Positions 33,621-40,686 of a DNA stretch of 64,000 bases are shown in pieces. How positions within the stretch are numbered: position 1 is the first letter of the stretch; every line of letters starts with the position of its first letter. The stretch covers positions 1 to 64,000 of the forward strand of contig JAAVFJ010000009.1 of the NCBI GenBank assembly GCA_014800845.1. Direction: 5' to 3'. Under the pieces are notes generated by a model that worked only from the letters and a program-made list of their open reading frames with translations, searched no databases and had not been told where the DNA came from. This DNA comes from Bacteroidales bacterium (GTDB lineage: Bacteria > Bacteroidota > Bacteroidia > Bacteroidales > Muribaculaceae). The position numbers were made by a program, and so were the translations under genes.

Positions 33621-34637
33621 ATGCTCCGCTTTGTAACCGGAAATATCTTTGATGCTCAAGTAGATGCAATTGTCAATACCGTCAACCTCGTAGGGGTGAT
33701 GGGCAAAGGCATTGCCCTACAGTTTAAGGAGCGGTTTAAACAGAATTACCTGTTATATCGCCGGGCATGTCGCGAACAGTCCATCAATATCGGTAACTCT
33801 TTGGTGACTATCGATCAACATCAAGGTCGGCAGGTATACCTGATTAATTTCCCTACGAAAGTTCATTGGCGCAGTCGCTCCGAATATAGCTATATTGACA
33901 AGGGACTTGATAATCTTATTGATATCATTAACACCTATGGCATTAAGAGTATAGCTATCCCTCCGCTTGGGGCAGGCAACGGAGGCCTCGACTGGGAGCT
34001 CGTAAAGGAGAAAATAATCACTAAACTCTCAAATGTAGATTGCGAGTGCTTAATCTACGAACCTGGCCATAAGGCTGAGACTCAGGAAAAGAAAGTAAAG
34101 CTTACTCCGGCTCGCGCACTCTTGGTTTATATGCTTGACCACCTCAAGCGAGAAGGTCAGGAAGCCACTCCCTTTTCAGCTGTTAAAACAGTATATTTTC
34201 TTCAGAAATTTGGAGCGAAAGAAATCTTCAATTTAGAGTTTAAGCCCTACATTTATGGACCGTACAGCGATAAGGTGCGCCACATTCTCCACTCAATAGA
34301 TGGCGCATACGTACGCGGGTTTGCTGATATGAGCAAGAAGCCCTTTGAACCATTTGACACTATTGAAGAAAAAATACCGGAAGCAATATTCATGGTTGAG
34401 CATGATATTCAACTTGCTGACATAACTAACAGAACCATTGCTTTCCTCCAGAATAATTGGGATGATTTCAGCCTTGAGCTCATTTCTTCAGTGGACTTCC
34501 TTATGGAGCGACATCCAAATGATTCAATGGAAGAAATCCATGAGAAGCTATGCGCATGGACACCCAGAAAAAAAGCTTTGTTCGCAGATAAATCCCACAC
34601 GAGATTTGCGTATAATCTCATTACTGCTACTAATTAG
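33621..34637 (+). CDS. darG: DarG macrodomain antitoxin
   Basis: The 338-residue protein begins with a macrodomain (about 1-150; TGNIFDAQVDAIVNTVN, GVMGKGIALQFK, PPLGAGNGGLDW) that removes ADP-ribose from DNA. A C-terminal domain follows (about 165-338; ALLVYMLDHLKREG, KTVYFLQKFGA, KPYIYGPYSDKVRHIL) of the type that binds DarT directly. The pair is the usual darT-darG order. It is AT-rich like darT and ends 18 nt before the right 22-bp repeat and a strong terminator. Confidence 0.95.
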   Translation: MLRFVTGNIFDAQVDAIVNTVNLVGVMGKGIALQFKERFKQNYLLYRRACREQSINIGNSLVTIDQHQGRQVYLINFPTKVHWRSRSEYSYIDKGLDNLIDIINTYGIKSIAIPPLGAGNGGLDWELVKEKIITKLSNVDCECLIYEPGHKAETQEKKVKLTPARALLVYMLDHLKREGQEATPFSAVKTVYFLQKFGAKEIFNLEFKPYIYGPYSDKVRHILHSIDGAYVRGFADMSKKPFEPFDTIEEKIPEAIFMVEHDIQLADITNRTIAFLQNNWDDFSLELISSVDFLMERHPNDSMEEIHEKLCAWTPRKKALFADKSHTRFAYNLITATN

Positions 34638-34655
34638 TTTTACTAATCATAAAAT

Positions 34656-34677
34656 ATAGCAGCGGCAGCAGCTCGCC
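34656..34677 (+). repeat. Right 22-bp direct repeat flanking darTG
   Basis: Second copy of the repeat at 32839-32860. Here it runs directly into the loop and right arm of an intact terminator (34663-34698). Confidence 0.9.
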
Positions 34678-34707
34678 TTTGGGGGCGGGCTGCTGCCGGT
34701 ATTTTTT
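34663..34707. terminator. Strong terminator between darG and ribH
   Basis: The arms 34663-34677 and 34684-34698 form a continuous 15-bp stem (one G-T pair) with a TTTGGG loop, followed by GTATTTTTT. It ends plus-strand transcripts of darTG and can serve the convergent ribH operon. Its left arm is duplicated after the TPK gene. Confidence 0.9.
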
Positions 34708-34724
34708 GGGGACGGGGATGAGGG

Positions 34725-35201
34725 TCAGGCTTTCAGGTTGGCCATGGCTATGGCGGTGGCGGCGGCTTCGGAGCCTTTGTTGCCGAGGGAGCCTCCGGCG
34801 CGGTCAAGGGCCTGGCGCTCGGTCAGGGTGGTCAGCAGGCCGAAGATTACGGGGACTTCGCCGCGGGCGTTGAGCATGGTCACGCCTTGGGTCACGCTCT
34901 GGCAGACGTAGTCGAAATGGGGGGTGTCTCCTTTAATCACGCAGCCGAGCACTATGACGGCCGAGGGGTCTTCGTGGCGGATGGCTCGGGCTGCACCGTA
35001 GACGAGTTCTACGCTGCCGGGCACACGGGTCACGGTGATGGCTGTGCTGCTCACGCCTGCGCGCGAGAAGGTTTCCATGGCGCCCTGAAGGAGGGCTTCG
35101 GTGATGTGGCCGTTCCAGTCGGCTACTATGATGGAGGCTTTGAAGTTTGCCGGGTTCTGGGGTAAGGAGAGTGGTGAGGTGGTGTGAAGGGCTGTAGACA
35201 T
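34725..35201 (-). CDS. ribH: 6,7-dimethyl-8-ribityllumazine synthase
   Basis: The 158-residue protein has the full lumazine synthase pattern: SIIVADWNGHITEALLQGA, VPGSVELVYGA, VLGCVIKGDTPHFDYVC with the catalytic His95, PVIFGLLTTLTERQALDRAGG and NKGSEAAATAIAM. It condenses the ribityl uracil with dihydroxybutanone phosphate in the penultimate step of riboflavin synthesis and usually forms a 60-mer shell. It is the last gene of the recF operon, 49 nt after the helical-repeat gene. Confidence 0.96.
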   Translation of the reverse strand: MSTALHTTSPLSLPQNPANFKASIIVADWNGHITEALLQGAMETFSRAGVSSTAITVTRVPGSVELVYGAARAIRHEDPSAVIVLGCVIKGDTPHFDYVCQSVTQGVTMLNARGEVPVIFGLLTTLTERQALDRAGGSLGNKGSEAAATAIAMANLKA

Positions 35202-35205
35202 GGAT

Positions 35206-35262
35206 GGGGTTATGGGTGATGGGTTAGGGGTTAGGGGTTATGGGGACTGGTTACTGGTTACC
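35206..35262. repeat. GGGGTTA-rich tract upstream of ribH
   Basis: The plus strand reads a series of GGGTTA/GGGGTTA units (GGGTTAGGGGTTAGGGGTTA at 35221-35240) and then a doubled ACTGGTT. Similar tracts occur near 42781-42803 and 61656-61680. The G-runs could fold into a quadruplex on the plus strand. Confidence 0.7.
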
Positions 35263-36126
35263 GCTATTTTGCTTATCTTCTTTGGGAGCTCGGCGGCGGG
35301 AGGGGGTGATTTTTGAGAGGAAGCTGCGCCAGCGGGGCTCGCGGTCTTCGTCGTGACTGAGCACTTCGAGCAGGGCGAGGATGTCTTCTTCCAGCTCTAT
35401 GGTCTCGAGGGTGATGGCGTGGGGAAGCACTGCCGCCAGCAGGCGGGCGGCGCGGGGACGCATGGCTTTGATGCGCATCATGATTTCGGCCATCTCTATG
35501 GTCATTTTCACCTCTTTTCGGGTTACTTTGCCACTGCGTTTCTTGGAGAAGCGGATGGCCTCGGCGAAGAATTTGAGAGATGCGCGGTAGTCTCCTGATG
35601 AGGCGAGCAGTCGGCCTGTCTTGCAGAGGGAGTCGACAAGGCGGTCGGTGGCGGCCACTACTCCGGAGTTGACCTTTTCGTAGAGCTGCTCGGTGAGCAC
35701 TTTCTGGCGCACGAGCATCTCCATGGCTTTCTTGCGGGAGCGGAGTATGCGTGTGCTGAGCTCCATGGCCAGGATGTGGTAGGGGGCAAAGCGCTCGGGG
35801 TCTTCGCCGAGGAGCACTTCGAGCAGGCGGAAGAGGGTCTCGAGCTCACGCTCGCTCTGCTTGTAATCCTTTATGGCGTAGTGGAGTTCTGCTATGTCGT
35901 AGAGCACGCCTACGAGCAGTGCGCGGAATTCCACATTCTCGTAATCAGAGAATGAGCGCATGAGGCGCATGATTTCCACCGAACGCTCGAAGGCGTCGAG
36001 GTAGCGCTCCTCTTTCATGAGGTCGCGCACGGTGAGGCGGCAGTTTTCGGCTTCGCGAAGCACTTCGGCATCGGGGGAGTGCTTGGTGAGGCTCTTGAGA
36101 TTTAGCGGTATGTGTATGTAGTTCAT
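35251..36126 (-). CDS. Helical-repeat (TPR-like) protein of unknown function
   Basis: The 291-residue protein has no signal peptide and is mostly helical with TPR-like pairs (YDIAELHYAIKDYKQSERELETLFRLL, TGRLLASSGDYRASLKFFAEAI). The C-terminus is basic and disordered (PSRRRAPKEDKQNSG). I do not recognise a named family. It probably mediates protein contacts in the cytoplasm. It lies between the SIS isomerase (23 nt) and ribH in the same transcription unit. Confidence 0.7.
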   Translation of the reverse strand: MNYIHIPLNLKSLTKHSPDAEVLREAENCRLTVRDLMKEERYLDAFERSVEIMRLMRSFSDYENVEFRALLVGVLYDIAELHYAIKDYKQSERELETLFRLLEVLLGEDPERFAPYHILAMELSTRILRSRKKAMEMLVRQKVLTEQLYEKVNSGVVAATDRLVDSLCKTGRLLASSGDYRASLKFFAEAIRFSKKRSGKVTRKEVKMTIEMAEIMMRIKAMRPRAARLLAAVLPHAITLETIELEEDILALLEVLSHDEDREPRWRSFLSKITPSRRRAPKEDKQNSGNQ

Positions 36127-36149
36127 ATTGCAGGTGTTTTCCGGTTGGA

Positions 36150-36767
36150 TTATTTTTCTTCCTGAGCCTGTCCGCGGCTGCGGCTACCGAGGTATCCGCC
36201 GTGGTGACGCAGGGCGTATTGTGCTGATGTGAAGCCGATTGCCTTCATTGTGGCCACCACGAGCACGTCGCCTATGACGGTCATCTGTGTGGTGGAGGTG
36301 GTGGGTGTGAGCCCCAGGGGGCACACTTCGGGGGCGCCTCCGGTGAAGAGGCATACGTCGGCGGCGAGAGCCAGCGGACTCTCTTTCTTACCTGTTATAA
36401 CAATAAAGGGCACCTCAGGGTTCAGGCGGCGGGCTAATGTTGTGAGTTCCACTATCTCGCGGGTCTTGCCGGAGTTAGAGATGAGCAGCATCACGTCGTG
36501 GGGCTGGAGCACTCCGAGGTCGCCGTGCTGGGCTTCGGAGGGGTGGAGATACATGGCCGGGGTGCCGGTGGAGGAGAAGGTGGTGGCTATGTTCATGGCT
36601 ATCTGTCCGGCTTTGCCCATGCCTGAGGCTATGAGTTTGCCGCCGCGACGATGCACGTGGTCTACTATTAAGTCTACGGCTTTGTCGTAGGCGTCGCTCA
36701 CGGGTATTGAGCTTATGGCGCGGCTCTCGGCGTCGAGGATTTCGCGCATTAGTTCTTGGGTGTTCAT
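36150..36767 (-). CDS. SIS-domain sugar phosphate isomerase (KpsF/GutQ type, no CBS domains)
   Basis: The 205-residue protein is a single SIS domain with the signature stretches of arabinose 5-phosphate isomerase: GMGKAGQIAMNIATTFSSTG, HPSEAQHGDLGVL, LISNSGKTREIVEL and CPLGLTPTTSTT. KpsF/GutQ/KdsD make arabinose 5-phosphate for Kdo, a sugar of lipopolysaccharide. E. coli enzymes have two C-terminal CBS domains; these are absent here, as in some Bacteroidetes homologs. A related isomerase function cannot be excluded. Confidence 0.88.
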   Translation of the reverse strand: MNTQELMREILDAESRAISSIPVSDAYDKAVDLIVDHVHRRGGKLIASGMGKAGQIAMNIATTFSSTGTPAMYLHPSEAQHGDLGVLQPHDVMLLISNSGKTREIVELTTLARRLNPEVPFIVITGKKESPLALAADVCLFTGGAPEVCPLGLTPTTSTTQMTVIGDVLVVATMKAIGFTSAQYALRHHGGYLGSRSRGQAQEEK

Positions 36768-36800
36768 TGGGAGTTGTGGGGGAAATTTGGGAATTTTGGG

Positions 36801-36837
36801 AGTTCTCGGAGAGCTCCGAGTTCTCCGAGTCTCCGAT
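36801..36837. repeat. GAGAGCTCCGAG-type palindromic repeat, copy 1
   Basis: Alternating CTCGGAG/CTCCGAG blocks (TCTCGGAGAGCTCCGAG and more) fill the gap between two genes of one operon. Related copies lie at 42804-42862 and 56731-56779. Confidence 0.75.
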
Positions 36838-36854
36838 GACCTAAAACCTCGGGT

Positions 36855-37340
36855 CTACAGCGCCTCTTTAATCAGTGTGGGGGGCGGGGTTATCTCCCCC
36901 TCTTCGTAGAGGGTTATGCCTTTGCGCCACTTTTCGGGCAGAGGGGTTGATTTGTGGGTGTCGGGGTCGAAGGCCACCATCACTGTGCGGCAGAGGCTTT
37001 TGATTTGCTTGGTCTCCTTGTTGAGAATCATCTGGAGCAGAGTTAGGCTCTTTTCGCCCATGTGCTCACACTTGGTGCAGATCTCTATGGGCTCGCCGAA
37101 GTAGGTGGGGGCTATGAAGGCGCAGTCCACGTTGGCTATCACGCTTTCGACGCGCTGCCAGTTCATGCGGCCGCCGTTCACGGCTTCGAGGTAGTAAGCC
37201 TTTCCGGTGTCGTAGAACGAGAAGTAGACGGTGTTGTTGAGGTGACCGAGTATGTCGATGTCATTGAAGCGCATCTGCAGGTCTATGCGATGGCGAAATG
37301 ACGCGGGGTCGGGGAGTTGTGAGGGGTCAATATGTGGCAT
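36855..37340 (-). CDS. Acyl-CoA thioesterase, 4-hydroxybenzoyl-CoA thioesterase fold
   Basis: The 161-residue protein has the hotdog-fold thioesterase signature MRFNDIDILGHLNNTVYFSFYDTG with the active-site Asp, followed by NVDCAFIAPTYFGEPIEI. It is of the YbgC/FadM type and would hydrolyse acyl-CoA or related thioesters in the cytoplasm. The substrate is unknown. It begins 3 nt after the DUF721 gene and so is co-transcribed with recF. Confidence 0.9.
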   Translation of the reverse strand: MPHIDPSQLPDPASFRHRIDLQMRFNDIDILGHLNNTVYFSFYDTGKAYYLEAVNGGRMNWQRVESVIANVDCAFIAPTYFGEPIEICTKCEHMGEKSLTLLQMILNKETKQIKSLCRTVMVAFDPDTHKSTPLPEKWRKGITLYEEGEITPPPTLIKEAL

Positions 37341-37343
37341 GGG

Positions 37344-37634
37344 TTATACGAATTTTATATCAGTTATTACATCCTTGCCCACGTAATTGTTGAGGGCGCG
37401 GAGCAGTGCTGTGCGGTTCATGGTGAGCTCCTGGCGCACGGGCGCGGAGGTGATGCGGAGCCAGAGGGTGCCTCCGGCTACGCGGCGCTCCACTGTGGCG
37501 CGGTTTATGATGGGCCCCACTACCTGTGGCCAAGCGGCGAGGGCGCGATGCTGAAGCAGGGTGTCCTCCATGTCGCGGTCGCGCAGCAGCTTGTCTACTA
37601 TCTCGGAGATTTTGAGGGGTTCGGTGCGCTTCAT
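37344..37634 (-). CDS. DUF721 family protein
   Basis: The ATG at 37632-37634 gives 96 residues. The frame is open further upstream but that part only shadows recF, and the ATG overlaps the recF stop by 4 nt. Conserved DUF721 features are seen: an N-terminal ISEIVDKLLRD helix, AWPQVVGPIINRATVERRVAGGTLWLRI and a C-terminal NNYVGKDVITDIKF. The family is commonly found next to recF and resembles DciA, a helicase-loading protein of many bacteria. A role in replication is therefore possible. Confidence 0.88.
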   Translation of the reverse strand: MKRTEPLKISEIVDKLLRDRDMEDTLLQHRALAAWPQVVGPIINRATVERRVAGGTLWLRITSAPVRQELTMNRTALLRALNNYVGKDVITDIKFV

Positions 37635-38737
37635 GGATTGGAGGCTATTACGGAATATTTCCCCTCGGCGGCTTCGAGCAGCAGATAGGGTGAGGGGGTG
37701 GCACGCAGCAGGGCGTCGATGTGTTCGCGGCCGGTGTCGGTGATGAAGGTCTGGCCGAGCTGCTCCTCGTTGATGAGGTTGAGGATGTTGCCTACGCGCG
37801 AGGCGTCGAGCTTGTCGAAGATGTCGTCGAGCAGCAGCAGCGGTGTCACGCCGGTGCACTGTCGGAGCCACTGATGCAGGGCCAGGCGCAGGGCTATGGT
37901 GAAGGTCTTCATCTGCCCCTGGGAGCCGAGGCGGCGCAGGTCGCGACCGGCGAGCGTGAGGGCCAGGTCATCGCGGTGAGGGCCCACCGTGGTGTGGCCG
38001 ATTATGCTGTCGCGCATGCGGCTCTCTGCGAGCGCAGCGGCCAGTGCGTGGGCTTCGCGCGAGGGCTGATAGCTCAGCGCCGGCTGTTCGTCGGTGCCGG
38101 CCACTCCGGCGTAGTAGCGCTCAAAGGGTTCGGTCATGGTCTCTGCAAACCGTGTGCGTGCCTCGATTATGGCGGCGCCGGAGGCTGCGATTTGTGCCTC
38201 CACGCCCTCAAAGAGCAGAGGGTCGGTGATGCCGGCTTTCAGCGAGGCGTTGCGCTGGGTCACGGCGCGACTGTAGATGAGCAGATGCTGCAGGTAGGCG
38301 GCGTCGGCCTGCGAGATAGCGGCATCCATCAGGCGGCGGCGCTCCTCGGGGGAGCCGGTGATGAGGAAAGCATCGGCGGGCGAGGCGAGCACCAGGGGGA
38401 TGGAGCCGATGTGGCTACTCATGCGCTTATACTCCTTGCCACCCTTGCGCAGCACCTTGCGGCGCGACGGGTCAAAGCCTATGCTCACCTGCTCCGAGCC
38501 TCCACTATCGAGCTGATAGTCAGCTTTCACGAGCATTGAGGGGGCGGAGTGGCGAATCACCTCGGCATCGGGCAGACGCAGAAAGGAGCGGGTCATGGAT
38601 AGGTAGTAGACCGCCTCCAGCAGATTACTTTTGCCCATGCCGTTAGCCCCCACCACACAATTGATGGCGGGGCTGAACGCAAGCTCAGCCTCGGCTATAT
38701 TCTTGAAATTGACTATGGAGATCCGCTCGATAATCAT
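37631..38737 (-). CDS. recF: DNA replication and repair protein RecF
   Basis: The 368-residue protein starts MIIERISIVNFKNIAEAEL, typical of RecF, with Walker A GANGMGKS at 30-37, the signature region LRRLGSQGQMKTFTIAL and Walker B PLLLLDDIFDKLDASR near the C-terminus. RecF with RecO and RecR loads RecA at gaps. The promoter 38745-38775 ends 8 nt before the start codon, so the mRNA is predicted to be leaderless or nearly so. It heads a six-gene run to ribH. Confidence 0.96.
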   Translation of the reverse strand: MIIERISIVNFKNIAEAELAFSPAINCVVGANGMGKSNLLEAVYYLSMTRSFLRLPDAEVIRHSAPSMLVKADYQLDSGGSEQVSIGFDPSRRKVLRKGGKEYKRMSSHIGSIPLVLASPADAFLITGSPEERRRLMDAAISQADAAYLQHLLIYSRAVTQRNASLKAGITDPLLFEGVEAQIAASGAAIIEARTRFAETMTEPFERYYAGVAGTDEQPALSYQPSREAHALAAALAESRMRDSIIGHTTVGPHRDDLALTLAGRDLRRLGSQGQMKTFTIALRLALHQWLRQCTGVTPLLLLDDIFDKLDASRVGNILNLINEEQLGQTFITDTGREHIDALLRATPSPYLLLEAAEGKYSVIASNP

Positions 38738-38744
38738 AACTCTG

Positions 38745-38775
38745 CAAAGTTACAAAAACTTCGCCGAAAATCAAA
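38745..38775 (-). promoter_or_regulatory. recF operon promoter, predicted leaderless
   Basis: On the minus strand TTTG (38772-38775), a 19-bp spacer and TAACTTTG (38745-38752) fit the consensus exactly. The -7 box ends 7 nt before the ATG, so transcription would start at or beside the start codon. Confidence 0.65.
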
Positions 38776-38801
38776 AGCCGCCAACCTCTTTCACCCGCAC
38801 A

Positions 38802-38833
38802 TTTGCTTTTCCCGGAAAAAATGCTTAACTTCG
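38802..38833 (+). promoter_or_regulatory. Promoter of the C69 dipeptidase gene
   Basis: TTTG (38802-38805), a 20-bp spacer and TAACTTCG (38826-38833, one mismatch) precede the ATG at 38871 by 37 nt. Confidence 0.55.
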
Positions 38834-38870
38834 TAACCTGAAACTAAAACCTATTACACAGCATATCTTA

Positions 38871-40550
38871 ATGAAATTACCTCTAATCTTAGGAGCAGCC
38901 GCGCTGCTCGCTCCGCTGCAGGCGCTTGCCTGCACCAATCTCATTGCTACTCGCGGAGCTACAGCCGACGGGTCTAACATTGTGACCTATGCTGCTGATT
39001 CCCACAGTCTTTATGGCGAGCTTTACCACCAGCCGGCTGCCGACCATCCTGCCGGAGCCATGCGCAAAGTGGTGGAATGGGACACCGGCAAACCGCTCGG
39101 CGAGATTCCTGAAGTGGCCCACACCTATAATGTAGTAGGCAACATGAATGAGCATCAGCTCGTGATAGCCGAAAGCACCTGGGGTGGCCGCAAGGAGTGT
39201 GAAGACACTACCGGTAATTCTATTATTGACTACGGTTCGCTGATATATATCACCCTGCAGCGCGCAAAGACTGCCCGCGAGGCCATCAAAATCATGGATG
39301 ACCTGGTGCAGAAGTATGGCTACGCATCATCGGGCGAGAGCTTCTCCATAGCCGACAAGGATGAGGTGTGGGTGATGGAGCTCATTGGCAAAGGTTCCGA
39401 CGAGAAGGGGGCCGTATGGATCGCCGTGCGTATCCCCGACGGCGCCATCTCCGGCCACGCCAATCAGCCCCGCATCCGCCAGGTGGACTTCAAGGATAAG
39501 AAGAATGTGATGTACTCCAAGGATGTGGTGGACTTCGCGCGCAAGAAGGGCTGGTACACCGGCAAGGACAAGGATTTCAGCTTTGCCGACGTCTACGAGC
39601 AGTTTGAGTATGGCACCCTGCGCGGCTGCGATGCCCGCGTGTGGAGCTATTTCCGCCGCTTCAACAAGGATGCCGACAAGTATTTCGCTTGGTGCAACGG
39701 CGAGAGCACCGAGGCTATGCCCCTCTATATCTTCCCCGACGAACCGGGCAAAATCACTGTGGAGATGATGGCCGAGCGCATGCGCGACCACTTCGAGGAC
39801 ACCCCCTTCGCCATGACCGACGACATAGGCGCCGGCCCCAACCATGTGCCCTACCGCTGGCGCCCCATGGACTTTGAGGTGGATGGCAAGACTTACACTC
39901 ACGAGCGCGCCATAGCAACCCAGCAGACCGGCTGGAGCTTCATCTCTCAGAGCCGTCCGCAGCTCCCCGACCCCGTGGGTGGTGTGCTCTGGTTTGGCAC
40001 CGACGACACCAACACCTCCGTCTACATGCCCATGCGCTGCTCGCTGACCGAGATTCCCCTGGAACTCCGCCACGGCAACGGCGACATGAACACCTACTCC
40101 GACACCTCTAATTTCTGGATGACTAACCGCGTGGCCAACCAGGCTTATCACCGCTATGACCTGATGATTGACGACATACGCCGTGTGCAGGGCGCGCTGG
40201 AGAAGAGCTTCCATCAGGGTGCCGCTGATGAGGATGCCACTCTCATAGCTATCCTGGAGGCCCAGGGCCCCGAGGCCGTGGCCACCGCTGCCAATGCCCG
40301 CGCGGCTCAGGTGAGCAAGCAGGCCACCGACTCCTATCGCGATCTGGACCGCTATCTGCTTGTGCGCTACATGGATGGCAACCGCAAGAAGGTGGATGAC
40401 CGGGGTAATTTCATGTATAGCGAATATGGCATGCCCCTCTATCCCGAATTCCCCGGCTACGATAAGGCCTATTTCGAGCAAATCGTGAAGACCACCGGCG
40501 ACCATTTCCTCGACAAGGGCAAGGACATAGCTCCCCTGCGAGGCAAGTAA
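38871..40550 (+). CDS. C69 family dipeptidase
   Basis: The 559-residue protein has a signal peptide ending just before Cys21 (ALACTNLIATRGAT). In this N-terminal nucleophile family the exposed cysteine is catalytic, so signal removal would create the active site. Conserved C69 stretches include ADGSNIVTYAADSHSLYGE, HQLVIAESTWGGR, SFSIADKDEVWVMELIGKG and DARVWSYFRRFN. It would cleave dipeptides in the periplasm. A 17-bp terminator follows the gene. Confidence 0.93.
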   Translation: MKLPLILGAAALLAPLQALACTNLIATRGATADGSNIVTYAADSHSLYGELYHQPAADHPAGAMRKVVEWDTGKPLGEIPEVAHTYNVVGNMNEHQLVIAESTWGGRKECEDTTGNSIIDYGSLIYITLQRAKTAREAIKIMDDLVQKYGYASSGESFSIADKDEVWVMELIGKGSDEKGAVWIAVRIPDGAISGHANQPRIRQVDFKDKKNVMYSKDVVDFARKKGWYTGKDKDFSFADVYEQFEYGTLRGCDARVWSYFRRFNKDADKYFAWCNGESTEAMPLYIFPDEPGKITVEMMAERMRDHFEDTPFAMTDDIGAGPNHVPYRWRPMDFEVDGKTYTHERAIATQQTGWSFISQSRPQLPDPVGGVLWFGTDDTNTSVYMPMRCSLTEIPLELRHGNGDMNTYSDTSNFWMTNRVANQAYHRYDLMIDDIRRVQGALEKSFHQGAADEDATLIAILEAQGPEAVATAANARAAQVSKQATDSYRDLDRYLLVRYMDGNRKKVDDRGNFMYSEYGMPLYPEFPGYDKAYFEQIVKTTGDHFLDKGKDIAPLRGK

Positions 40551-40574
40551 GAGTATCACCAACAACACCGTATA

Positions 40575-40617
40575 AAAAATGAGAGGAATGGCGGATCTTC
40601 CCATTCCTCTCATTTTT
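40575..40617 (+). terminator. Terminator of the C69 dipeptidase gene
   Basis: The arms 40575-40591 and 40601-40617 form a perfect 17-bp inverted repeat (AAAAATGAGAGGAATGG and its complement) with a 9-nt loop and a terminal T-run. Confidence 0.92.
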
Positions 40618-40625
40618 GTATTAAA

Positions 40626-40645
40626 ACTTTCAGCTGACTGAAAGT
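40626..40645 (+). promoter_or_regulatory. Short hairpin upstream of the DEAD-box helicase gene
   Basis: ACTTTCAG and CTGAAAGT are perfect 8-bp arms around CTGA, 41 nt before the ATG. It may be an operator or a hairpin in the mRNA leader; DEAD-box genes are often regulated through their leaders. Confidence 0.35.
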
Positions 40646-40686
40646 GTTAGAAATTCAGTATGTAACCCCGAAATTGAAAAAATCTT

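Noticed and set aside
35206..35262. Telomere of a linear replicon
   Set aside because: The tract is short, lies inside an operon of housekeeping genes and recurs at other internal sites.
39327..40613. 428-aa minus-strand frame opposite the C69 dipeptidase
   Set aside because: Antisense shadow in a GC-rich gene; composition rich in Gly/Val/His without domain features.
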